64,000 nucleotides of DNA from Lineus longissimus (taxonomy: Eukaryota > Nemertea > Pilidiophora > Heteronemertea > Lineidae), in NCBI RefSeq assembly GCF_910592395.1, contig NC_088318.1:16556349-16620348 (forward strand), in the 5' to 3' direction. Position 1 is the stretch's first letter. Each line of letters opens with the position of its first letter. The translations under genes were made by a program, and so were the position numbers. The notes under the pieces were generated by a model that was not told the origin of the DNA, did not search any database, and saw nothing but the letters and a program-made list of their open reading frames with translations. Shown in pieces: positions 26,472 through 38,196 of this stretch.

Positions 26472-29328
26472 CACAACAGTTTATAAAAAGTCACTTTTTG
26501 TAAATTAAAACAGAAATGAGGTATTGTTTGTTTGAGGTGCTCATAGTGCAAAATGTAAATTCCTGATTCCACCTGTGGCAACATTACGCTCAGCCCCAAC
26601 GGGTTATGGTAATTCAAATTTTAAAGGGCTACCCGCTGATGCGGGTGGCGCCTTCGATGCTGTACTTGAGTTTTCACTGAAATGACGACCAGATTACATG
26701 CAGTTTGGTCGCGCTTGTCAGGGAGTCCACCCACAAAACACATAGGACATCCCAAAATGGGAGCGATGTGCTTGGGGGTGGGAGGCTGATACCAAGTGAC
26801 TGATCTCCAATGCCGGGAAGTCGGCACGCTTATAAGGAGAGGTCAAACCAACGTCTTTTCCAGTCTTTCAAACCCGAAGGGTTAAAATAGTGAAGAATGT
26901 CTAAAGTCTATTTCGAGCATCTCCAGCAGGAGCAGATGGGGTTCCCATGGCCAGAGGCAGCTGATGACAAAGGCAGGGCAGGCCAGCAGACAGGTTATGT
27001 CACAACAGGAATGCAGACACAGACTAGGACAGACCACATGCTATTCACATGTGATGCATGTTTGATCCACTCTTCAGACTTCTCCTCAGATCATGCACAG
27101 GAAACAGGAAAACCTGGTTCCAATTATGGACGATAGATCATCTTTTGGTGGCCTTGAATCTGAGATCCACTAGCAGGGGCAAGGATCTGTCACTAACGAA
27201 AACAACAGTATTTTGTTTTCAGTGCTATAATATTGCAGAAGGCAGAACAGGTAACAGGACAAGTGCAGTGGGGTTGAATAGTGTTTACAGTGTGAAGCCA
27301 AGTGGCAAGGAGTCACTGAGCTGTCACTGTAAGCGATGTATGAGCTTGCCTTACATATTTATTTGCAAAGCCTATGCCGTCTGTTCACAGTTCTTTATAT
27401 TTTCCTGCATGTGGTTAGTTTATATCTGGTGGTGATAATATCTCATTTTCTTACACTAGGCAACTAGCGCCAACAATCTGTGTATACAGCGTATAGTGAG
27501 CCCTGTAACACATGTAAGTAAATACCGGAATAAAGTAAAGCGTATTGTATCCCTTGCAGCTGAGAGGGGGTACATACACACAGACTGGCATCAGAACATA
27601 CTCCAAAGTAATTCTATAGATTTTTATACTCTTACTGTTTGAAAATTTGCCAAGCTCGACTGGTAACAGCAGGTGAGTTATGGCTGCGACGTGTAGGTGT
27701 TTCATAGCCACAATTGTACAACCACCACCAAATTTTTCTCAGATGACCATTAATGCGGTAGGCCTTTAACACAAAGGTATTTGAAGATAAAGATTGACAT
27801 AATTTCAGTGTGAAATAACAAATTAACCACCTCTGAAAATGAATTGAACAACAAATGCACCTTTCCCCTTAAATATCATCACCTGATTACTTCAGGAAGG
27901 AAATCAAAAATATTCAGACATCTAAACTGCTCATACCTTCTATATTTTCATAAAATGAGTAACACAGCAGACTATTGGATTGGCACTTAGCTTGTCAGGT
28001 CCTTCCCAAGCGCATTCAGACCCTAATTAATCCTGGTATGGGGCTATTAGCAAGATAATGGGGAAAAGCTATAAGGTAAACTAGAATGGGCTGGAACAAC
28101 ACTGGGGGTATTAGTGTATTGATGAATGGAGGAAAGCTGTTTAGTTTGGAATGGGCACATAATCAGACAGTCTGAATGTTTTCTATTGAGGGCATACATA
28201 CATTTAACCCTTACATCAACTGATTGAGAGTTGTAAGATTCAAAGTCGGCCTACAAACTGACTGAGAAGTGCCTGGGAAGTGCCTACAAGACGCAAGAGG
28301 CATGATATTACTAAGTAAAGCCACTTGTTGCAGCAAGTGATGATATGAATATTGGAGTATGAGTATGACCCACTATCTCACAGAAGCCGCCTGACTTGTA
28401 CAGCCAGACTTGCACCGAACGACCCCCACTTAAATTAGCTGGCTATTAGCCTACATGTGCCATTCTGGAGTTGTAGTACAACCATATTCATGATCCCCCA
28501 GCACTGATTACCGGGCGGTTATTACCGTAACCCATTTAAGGAGAGCCCACGAAAATTGTTCCAATTCTTATTTGATGCAACATTTCAAATTTTGATTTGA
28601 ATTTAGCCGGTTGAAGGGCTTCTGCAAGAAAGGCCTATATCAGGTGTAAGAGTCCTATGTTAAAACTGACGCACCAAAACAGGCTAAAATAACATCTGCA
28701 CAGTAATATAGCAAATCAATACACACAAGTCCACACTATCTACGACATTCTATTGATCGTGTTTTATATATAGCCGAGCCAGACTGCCACAAATCTGATA
28801 GACAGACAGGCACTGGAGTGTGATTGTCCCAAAAATGATGATCGGTGCGACCTCCTATTGATATTGACCTGCCGGACGATTTATTAATTGGTCAGAAGTC
28901 TATTGGCAATTACTCTTACCACTTGAGCTGGGGATTTTGAGGTCCGATTCCAAAGAAACTTTGACCTACCAAAATCTCATGCAGTGGCCATAATATATAG
29001 TTTTCAATCATCAACATTTTATTTTGAGCCTTATTTTTGTAGTTTATTTGGACCCTACATATCGATTTTTATGATCATTGATTACTCTGTTGTTTGAGAG
29101 GTTCTCAACCACAGATGATTTTGAAGCGGGCCTAACTCATCACACTTTCGTCTGTCTAAAATTAAAAGTTCTGAACGCTCCAAATAGTGTGCACTTTCAG
29201 AGCTAAAGGGTCAAGTGTCTTTTTTTCATTATTCGACACATCAAGAAGATTACAAACCATATTTTTAGAAAGGGCAGACGACATCCCTTTAATCGCAGAA
29301 AGTGTCACGATGAACAGACCAATTAGGA

Positions 29329-29413
29329 TAGGGGAGGGGGAGGGGAAGGGGAGGGGGAGGGGGAGGGGGGAGGGGGAGGGGGGAGGGGGAGGGGGGAGGG
29401 GGAGGGGGGGAGG
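29329..29413 (+). repeat. GGGGGA microsatellite (pure purine tract)
   Basis: About 85 bases of G5-6 A repeats on the plus strand, all purine. The matching open frames in both directions are repeat artefacts. Confidence 0.8.
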
Positions 29414-29687
29414 TCTTGTCATAATGGAAATACACAAAAACATAAATCAATAGTACAATGGACCTTGGACATTATAGACAGGCTACTCCCAGTCATGAAT
29501 CAAATGACATCAGACACTCTTTCATTTTCTGAAGTTTACTTTCGTTATTTCACGAAGATGATACTTCAATAGGGTCTGTCTATGCTATATATAGCAGAAT
29601 TCGGTAAACAGCAGACTAGACACTGTGCCAAGCTATCCATTGAATAGAAATAGCACATTTCAACATACCCAGTAACCGTGGCGGACC

Positions 29688-29711
29688 GCACGCACACACA
29701 CACACACACAT
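29688..29711 (+). repeat. (CA)n microsatellite
   Basis: A CACACACACACACACACA run of about 20 bases following GGACCGCACG. Confidence 0.75.
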
Positions 29712-30488
29712 ACCGCAGACATGACCTGTTTTCCTAACATTTGATTGATGTGGTCGGTTGAATACCATACACCACAAATATTCCCACAGAAAGGAGGACA
29801 TAAATGATTAATTATCCCAGACATGACACATTTAATTCTGGTGTTCTACATTTTTCAAGTCATCCGATTATAAAAATAATTTTGGAAAGCAGACAGGCAA
29901 CATCCGTGTCAAGCAATCGAAACTACTAAAGTTGAATGACTTTTATTGACATCAAGCACTGCCACTGTGACTATCTCAATCACTCATGTGCAACACGTGA
30001 ATTAAAATCACAACTGGGCTGAACATCGATTTGAACAATTGGGTTTGATGTTTGACAAAACACAAAAAAGCGCCTTATATTTTACTACCCAAAGGTCATT
30101 TTTTTATTTGAGGGCTAATTGAGTAAGTCAATTAGATTAGGCAGTGAATTTTATTGGTGCCGTTTGGAAACAAGACAGATTTAGTGGCTTAACAGACCAG
30201 ACCAGATTATTGTGTAGGATGAAGTCAGACGGCAGTAAAACTCCTGGCTATACAGATTGATCAGGCTACACTAGGCTAGTCACCTTGGCTCGTCACCCGG
30301 TGTGTACGTATAGATTAATAGTAAAAAAACCCAAGAAACGTACAATTTCTCAATAAATCACTGGCAAATGTAAAATTCAAAATCAAGAGAGAAGTACATA
30401 GCAGAACTCTTTCAGGCATATGAATGAATAAACATAACACTGAAAAGGTCGTAGGTAATGACACAGGCACAGTTACATAATAACCTAC

Positions 30489-30665
30489 CATAGCTGGTGA
30501 GGGTGTAGTATCCGAAAACGACCGAGGTGGTAAATCCGTTGCAGCGTATATCCCAGATTTCTCATGATTCGGGTTCTTACGATCCCGGCTAAGTTTTTTA
30601 TCAGGCCGCACACGTTTTTTAAACAGCCCAAGAATTTTCTCTGCACACATGAAAGCTAGCCCCAT
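30489..30665 (-). CDS. Probable alternative first coding exon of the LDLRAD4-like gene (59 codons)
   Basis: This open exon starts with ATG at 30665 (MGLAFMCAEKILGLFKK) and ends at SPAM, where ATG/gtaggt makes a good donor at 30489 in phase 0. That phase matches the terminal LDLRAD4-like exon at 15187, so splicing would produce SPAM-VVYVPPHN and a protein without LDLa domain or membrane span. The middle is basic (RVRPDKKLSRDRKN) and the end is Ser/Thr/Pro-rich. The glycine at position 2 and cysteine at position 7 make N-myristoylation or palmitoylation conceivable, replacing the lost membrane anchor; this is inference. A very short upstream open frame (ATGCTAGTGGATTAG) precedes the start. As I recall, vertebrate LDLRAD4 (C18orf1) also has alternative-promoter isoforms without the LDLa domain. 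No homologue of the exon's own sequence is known to me. Confidence 0.5.
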
Positions 30666-31849
30666 CAGAATCCTGGCTAATCCACTAGCATGTCACCACT
30701 TGACTGGTCTCGTCTCTCACAGCTGTATCTAACACAACATGTTCGACTCTCTAGTACAAAATCGCTCCTCAATGTATCACACACGTTTATGTAGCGCAGG
30801 CTAGCTAAATAATTAATGCACCAGACGAAGGCTCTACCAAGTCATGTGATCACTCCTGAACTATTCAAGCTCCAATACTTTGAAAAACATACCGTCTAGA
30901 CAGATGGGTCCTACCATTACCAGAGGGGATGTCAGGTGCTGCACTCTAACCATACAGCACTGCCGACACCCGGTCTATGTACAAACACAATCAGGATTTA
31001 AAGACAGTTGCTTATTTTTTTACTCTGGAAGTTATCAATTCACCTGTACCTTTTTCATAATGGTGTATGTTCAGGTTTTAGACAATGCAGAGGATTTAAA
31101 GGGTGAAAACGACTCCTGGCAGTAATAATGCTCATGATAACTCGGTTGGTCCTTTAAGGGCACATCACTACTGATATTTCCTTAACGGCTGACGATTTTT
31201 ACATAGAACTTTTACAAAGTGAGAAATCCCAATCGAGTGGTTTTGTGTATTTATTGCTTTTGTATATCAGTCTTCACAATGGTGTAGTTAAAAATTTCAT
31301 ACTAACCCAATTGGGTATTTTCAAATTGAATGAACTGAATGTTGTAATATTCCATTTTTACCTATGGCTCATTTTCACTTTCATTTCATCTCTGATCAAA
31401 GTGTAGGCGTACTTCGTACTTCGTGGTATCGAGAAAGAATTTTAAGAGAGAATGTCAAGCAAGATAAGGCTAGGCGTCACTCATATAATTTCTTAACAAT
31501 GCAGGTTCCTGTGAACAAGGGCACGTCAGATACTCACTCGCGAGTCAGTTTGTAAAAATGTCTGCGTGCATCTTCCGTCAGAAACGTTTGTGCTGGCCTT
31601 TGAACAAGGATGTACAGTATCTCATTGGGAATGTATGGAGCCACGCAGCAAAGTCGTCCACTACTTTGTGAACAAATCCCAACACTCCCGAGTACCAATT
31701 CATAAAAAGAGTTTGACCTTAGCACACTTGACGCGTCAAATTTTCTGCCTGAGTGACGATAAGCCAGTCTTTATAAGTTGTGTTTGCCAATCGTATGCTC
31801 GATTCGGCATTTGTCATATTTACTTCAGCATGTACGACCACCCCATATG

Positions 31850-31980
31850 TAGGCTTATACTTTATTTGACCGACAGTATTTACCTGGACAGACCATGTAG
31901 ACCAGAATGATGTAGTAGGCCAATACTTTTATTTGACCAACAGTATTTTACTGCAGACAAAACATGTAGGCCAGAATGAG
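31850..31980 (+). repeat. Imperfect tandem duplication, ~68-base period
   Basis: TTTATTTGACCGACAGTATT with ACCATGTAGACCAGAATGA, then TTTATTTGACCAACAGTATT with AACATGTAGGCCAGAATGA. Confidence 0.55.
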
Positions 31981-34584
31981 ATAAACTTCAAATAGCCAGA
32001 AGTGCCACTCTGGTATGTCAGTAGGGGCAAAGGTAAATGCTGTCCTTGGTGCCGCTATTCTGCATAAGTTAAAAAACGCTTTAATACGAAATAAAAAACA
32101 GAAATCTGGTAGAATTTGACTGCTGTCTGCCAGAATACAATGGCTGCTTTCGAAGCTATTCGGCCCTCTTAATGACAACAATGACAATGTCATATTTGGA
32201 AGACCACTGCATTATTATCTATTTTGAGCAGGCAGAAGTATTCAGAAACATTACATCATGATTGAAACTCTAAAACTGATCAAGCTATTTTGCCCTTCAC
32301 ACCCGCAAATTTGACTGCGCTGGAGACTCCGCCCCGCCAGTATCCAATCGACCCACGTCATTAAGAGCACCTGTCCCATATTCTCAGGCAGGGTGGAGCA
32401 CAAGACCTACTGCCATATTATAGGCCTAGTCAATACAGTGATAAGAAAATCAGGTTGGTTGGATCGTTAACAGCAGATCTGCATTAATTAGAATTAAATC
32501 AATCGACAATTAATCATAATTTTGTCCGCGTTTAGGGTGGAGCTGGAGATTAAATTTCATCCTGGTGAACTAATGAGTTTATATGAACCAACTATACCCA
32601 TAAGAACTCCAAATCAGCACTGCAGTCGGCAGTAGTTAAAACAAAGTTTCCCCATTTTCTCATGAACTCTTTCAGCACCCAAGTTTCTCCCTACAAATAC
32701 ACTGGTGTGTCATTGGTGTGCAACTGGATGTATGTTACACTTAACTGACACAAAGCAGGAAGAATGTCAATTGTGGCTTGTACTTTACCTGTGCACAAAG
32801 CTTGTTGGAGGATGGATGATGATCCCAGCACTATTTTTAGTGATGACACGATATGGTATTTTCAAATTGACCTAGACTGAGTGTATCAAATGTGTATGGT
32901 GATGAGTGATGTCACCTGTCACTGGGAATAAATTAATGTAAAATTGTGTTTACTTTTGGCTTGGTGAATGACAAACTAAAATTTTCAGCCTAATTCCTAT
33001 TCAGTTCGTAGTGGGACATCTTCCCTTTATGATTCATTTGGCTCCGAAATCAAGACTATGCACCACCTGGTGTCGCCTTTTCAAATTTCTACATAGCTCT
33101 CCTGTCTCCTATGAAAAAAACATAACAACATCACATTCTTGGCTTCGGTTCAATAACCTAAAAACATTCCCAGGCGTCATAGATGTCCTGTTCACTGCAC
33201 TCAGCCAGACAATTCATGCAGTCACGCAGTAACTGAAGAAAAAAATTTACTCTAGGAATGTGGAATAATCATGATAATATTTTGCATCATATGCAGCAGG
33301 CACTATTTTTAATAGCCAAACAATTCATAAGCAGTTTTTCTCTTATAAATAGGCCTGATGTTTCTAAGCCTTTACTTGATGGAGCATGGCATGAATAATG
33401 TTATGAAGTACCAAATGACCCTTCCCTCGTTTCACAGCGGCTGTGGTAACTTGGAGCTTGCTTGTTCAGCAATGAATATTGAAGAGACATTAATTGATTG
33501 GCAGAATGACAGGACATATATTGTCTGGAATCTCACCAGACATACCATCAGCAGTTCCATCCTGGAAGTATCTCCTGTAGTTCTTGCATTTTTCATCACA
33601 ACAACACGTGCTTACATAACACAGAGGCAGCAGAGGGGTGTTTTGGTCAGGAAAATATGAGCGAGTGACCTGGCCTACCCAGGAGACAAGTGCACATTTG
33701 GTGCCGAATTTGCCCGCCGACTGATTGTGGTTCCTGATTGTGGCTCCGATGACAGGACATAGTGCCTTTACAAAGACACTGAACCAACATCAGATCCACC
33801 GTCAAAACATCCCTGCTGATTCCTGTCATCAGCAACATTTTAAATCACAACAGCATGTGCTTAAAGTTGATGTCAGTGCAGTATCATTTGATTCATTGAA
33901 AACAGCAAGTCATGCTGAGGCAACATACAGTCAATTTTGATACCATTTATCACTCAAAATTGTTTGGTGGTGGTAGGGGTGACATCAAGAAACCAAACAG
34001 TCAAAATAATGATGAAACATGCCACATTCGGTGCGAATGTCAAAAACACAGGCCTACAGGCTAAAAGAAAGGCAACAGTCCAATCATGGGGCAGAGGGTC
34101 GACCCTGATATATTGCTGATTCAGAAATATTTCTGGTATTTTGAAATTTGTTTGGAAGCTATCATATCGCTCAGCAAATTTCACAGCAAAAAACCTCAAC
34201 TTCATTGAACTCTGCTTCAACTTTGTACATGGTGAATGGACTGTTATTACAAGTGAGTAAGATGGTGTATTCTGATAGGCCACAGCCAACCCACAGGCCA
34301 GCAGACACCGGTATTAATATTTACAGTTGGAAATTGGTTGCAATGTTTTGACTGGGAGAAATGGGGTCGGCACAACAGCACAGGTTCATCTGGGTTCCTC
34401 GAGTTGAGATAAGGAGCAGACGGTCCACAGCCGGACTTGATTGACAGACCTAATATGCTGATGGTGGCGGTTAAAAGCTGTCAAGTTGAAACAAAAAACA
34501 AACTTAACTAATTGTGTCATCCATACTGTCAACTCGGGAATATTTGCTAAGTAAGAATGGTGAAGCTTTGTTTGGTGTTGGAGT

Positions 34585-34645
34585 ACAGTAAAAGCTCTCA
34601 GTAAAGGACACCCTCTGACAAGGGCTGTCCTGATTAGAGAGGTCT
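34585..34645. mobile_element. Mariner-like short element, CAGTAGAACCTCTCTAT family, copy 4 (short)
   Basis: ACAGTAAAAGCTCTCAGTAA followed by AGGACACCC, and then GCTGTCCTGATTAGAGAGGT: a deleted copy with both arms close together. Confidence 0.4.
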
Positions 34646-35869
34646 TTAGAGAGTATTTGACCCAGTAAATCACCAGTATGGTGTAATTTGTCAGACTGAC
34701 GCACATGGAGGCCATGGAGGCATAATCAAAACGTTCTGATGCCACACTATTACATAAAAAATTCCAATGAAATAATCATTACAGCACGTTAAGTACAACA
34801 GGAGTTTGTGTCTGACATGTGTTTTATTGGCCAATTAAAGGACATCACAAGACCAATCAATAGACTGACTGGGCTCATTGCAGCACACACTTGGTTAATG
34901 ACACTTGTTGCACTCCAGGTCAAAAGAGGCCTATTCTATAAACCAAAGGTCAAGCTTTATTAACATCGACCCTCTTTAAATCATCAGGTTTTTTATTGAA
35001 CAAGTCAAATACGATACAAATTCGTATCCCTTTTGATTGGGACAGGAGGCAAGAGCAGGCGGGTGGGTCTGATTGTTGACTCCAGGGGAACTGAGGCAGC
35101 GGAACTGAGTTTGGCTTAATTGACTGATAACATGATTACCATACCAGACACACTGATGTACATGCAGGGCAAAAAAGTATAGATCCACCTTTTGACAATT
35201 TTGCATAGCTAAATTAGGCCCATATAGCTCTTGTGTGTGCAGTCCCCCATAAAGTCAAACACAGGGCTCTTCATTCTCTCAAAGTACCCCCTCATCAATG
35301 AGTGGATTCACCTGTTACATAATAATGGTATAGACAGTGACACTGTCTGTAGCCAGGACAAAGACCAAGCTATTTGTGATTGTGCTGCCCGTAGCAGTTT
35401 CTTGATGAAAACCCGTTTACCCCTTCCCCTGCGAAACTTCTCTATTCTAGATCGGGAAATCTTTACAAGAGTTGCACCACTCATAAAAATATTTTGGATT
35501 CGTTTAGGGTACACCAAGCGCCAACCCCATATTTGCAAACATTCTTCACAACTGACCAAGAATTTTGGGAAATTGAAAAAACACCTGAGCTCTCCTCCAT
35601 TTTCCTCAACTCCCTAATCCTCCAATGAGCATTGCAACACAACAAGACCTGCATCAGCTGAAAGAAAAGGTGTAAGATCTTTCTTACATGAAAAAAACCT
35701 ACAAAACTTAGCTAACCATGCAGAAATAGGACTTTTTAAATAACTTTTTCAAGTCATGAACTTGAACTGACCTGTGTAATAATCGAATGCAACCAAACTA
35801 TTCCTTTTCACACCAAGCACTTATAAAGTTCGCAAACAGGTTAACCTGGTTAAAAAAATGTGTAATAAT

Positions 35870-36160
35870 CCCCTAGGGATTTTGTTTTTCCTTTTTTTTA
35901 ACAGAATTTCTGGCACGAGTTCAAACCACTTTTTCAATAGCAAGGTCTCAAGCTCGAATTTCATTTCAAGATGATACTGATGCAAGGAACCTTGGTTGTA
36001 CATCTCATTCAAAGGAATATGAAGATCCAAGAATTTTAGGTTTTTGAAACTATGAAAGTCACACCGGTTCATCCAGAAATACAATCCTGGGTTCACCCCG
36101 GGCCTTATTTTTTGGTAGCTAGTGTTAGCCACTAGGCTATCATGCTGGCAGTGGCAAGAA
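35870..36160 (-). mobile_element. tRNA-derived SINE-like element
   Basis: On the minus strand GATAGCCTAGTGGCTAACAC near 36145 fits the RNA polymerase III A box (TRGCNNAGYNGG). About 36 bases later GGGGTGAACCCAGGATT occupies the position of a degenerate B box (GGTTCRANYCC). The sequence then loses tRNA resemblance. The 3' limit is uncertain; an A-rich run on the minus strand (AAAAAAAAGGAAAAAC, near 35887) is a plausible tail. Confidence 0.4.
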
Positions 36161-37173
36161 GTTTAACAAGGATGTCCACGAATATTGTTTAAGACAGCAA
36201 ACAATGTTGCATTCCAAGCAGAGGGGAGGAAAAAATACTGTCTGGCATTATCAAATTACGCAGGGAAGTCACCCAGAATACAGGACTTGTCTCGCATAAC
36301 CTTATATATTACAAGCAGCTGAAAGGCACTTTGCCAAACTATTTGCCCGGGGAAAAAAACACAATCTATTTTGGCCGTTTCCCACAAATTAAAAGCCACA
36401 CAAAGTAAAACGACACGAATATTTAGCCCAGCCAATTATCATGTGTAGCGATTTCAACATAATTAGACCTGGTATCACGTTCACCAATAGCAAATTTATT
36501 TACCAACAAAAGTAATTGACCACTTATTTCATTTAGTGGGCAAATCTAGGTCATCTGGCCCTACAATGGTTTGTCAGATTGGTTCTTAACCTATTGAATA
36601 GCATTGAATAGTCAGAAAAGGTTGAACGAAGTGCAACATGTCGGTCAGTATTTGAAGAAATGTAGCAAATGCGCTAACCATACTTGCCTGATCAGTGACC
36701 AGATTTCAAACTGGCCACGCCATGCCATCCAGAAAGTCATTCTCGTAGAACTTCACCAGTAAAAAATTATTACATCGGCAGACATGTTATTGAGTTTCTA
36801 TATGGGTCTGGGTTTTTGGCCAAGTCAAGAGGTTCCTAGCCACATTGGTCTTGTTGAAGCAGCTACTCAGATACCCTGAGGGTGGGTTTTGAAGCAAAAC
36901 ATGCTGAGGTCGGATGGAGTTCGGAGGCCGGCAATATGGAGCCATCTCAAACTATATAGACTGGACAGGTGCACAAACATCCACTCACTCTGGGTAGAAT
37001 TTTCTCTTTCATTGATTTCAGTTTCAGGCCACATATTAAGTGAGTTATGAGAAATGAAATGGCCAGGGCCATTGTGCTCACCTCATGTGGAGGAAAGATG
37101 GATAAAGAGCATGGTCTTGTGTCATGTAGTGTTAGGTTTGATGTAGGTCCAAGCAAATAAATTTCCCCAAAAT

Positions 37174-38091
37174 GGCCAATTTACAGTACATTCGACCTCT
37201 GTGACCTTGAAAAGTAGGTCAAATCAAAGAAGACCCGGGTGACACATTGAATGGTTGTTAGAATTAGATGTACCTATGATATAAAATTGGTGCCAATCGG
37301 GCAAGTCATTACTAGGAATAATGGCATTTTGAAGAATTTAGGATTTGGCCCCCTCCCTGGAGGCCAAACGGCAAATCAGATCGCACCAAACTTCGGTACC
37401 TGAGATCACCAGACCAAGGGGTACATGTGTACTTAATTTGTGATCAATAGTCATTGCAGTTAAGAAACGTGCCATAGTTACGGCCTGACGGCCAATTTAC
37501 GCCATTTGACCTCTGTGACCTTGACAAGAAGGTCAAATTAAAAACCTGTGTGACATATACTGTATGGTGGTTAGATGTACCCATGATATCAAATTGGTGG
37601 CAATCGGGCAAGAAGTTAAGGAATAATCACATTTTTAAGGTTTTTGGATTTTGCCCCCTGGTGGTCAAGTGGTGAATCATATTGGACCAAACTTCGGTCC
37701 CTGAGATCACCTGACTAAGGGGTAAATGTGTACCAAATTTGGTATCAATAGTCATTGCAGTTTAGAAACGTGCCATCATTACATCCTAACGGCTAATTTA
37801 CACCATTTGACCTCTGTGACCTTGAAAAGGAGGTCAAATCAAAAACCCGGAGGATATATGATGCACCTTTGCTAGAAGTACCTACCATATTTTTTTCAAA
37901 ATTTCCCGACTACTATTAAGGGAGATATTGCATATTTTCACTTTTAACGTTTGGCCCCCTGGTGGCCAAACCATGAAACGAATCGGACCGAAACTTGGTC
38001 TCCCAGGTGTCATTACATAAGGGTACATGTGTACCAAGTTTCAACTCAATAGCTCTAACAGTTATGAAACGTGCCCTGCTAACGGACGACG

Positions 38092-38141
<50 letters not shown>

Positions 38142-38196
38142 ACGACGGACGCCACGGTATGGGATAAGCTCACCTCTGCTAAGAGGTGAGCTAAAA
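37174..38196 (+). mobile_element. Pearl/Helentron-like element A with tandem 300-bp core units
   Basis: Core units begin at 37174, 37490 and 37791 with GGC(C/T)AATTTAC...TTYGACCTCTGTGACCTTGA and share GCCCCCTGGTGGCCAA-type, GGTACATGTGTAC and GAAACGTGCC blocks. Unit lengths are 316 and 301, then a third truncated unit. A (GAC)n microsatellite follows at about 38083-38150. It ends with a perfect 11-bp hairpin (38167-38177 with 38182-38192, AGCTCACCTCT) followed by AAAAA. The order core repeats, microsatellite, 3' hairpin is that of Pearl/Helentron-like non-autonomous elements in molluscs. Confidence 0.6.

Noticed and set aside
26625-26881. Possible piggyBac-like element flanked by TTAA
   Set aside because: TTAA is present on both sides, but the ends (AGGGCTACCC and CCCTTCGGG inward) do not form matching inverted repeats.
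29162-29453. Proline/serine-rich and glycine/arginine-rich frames
   Set aside because: They come from the GGGGGA microsatellite.
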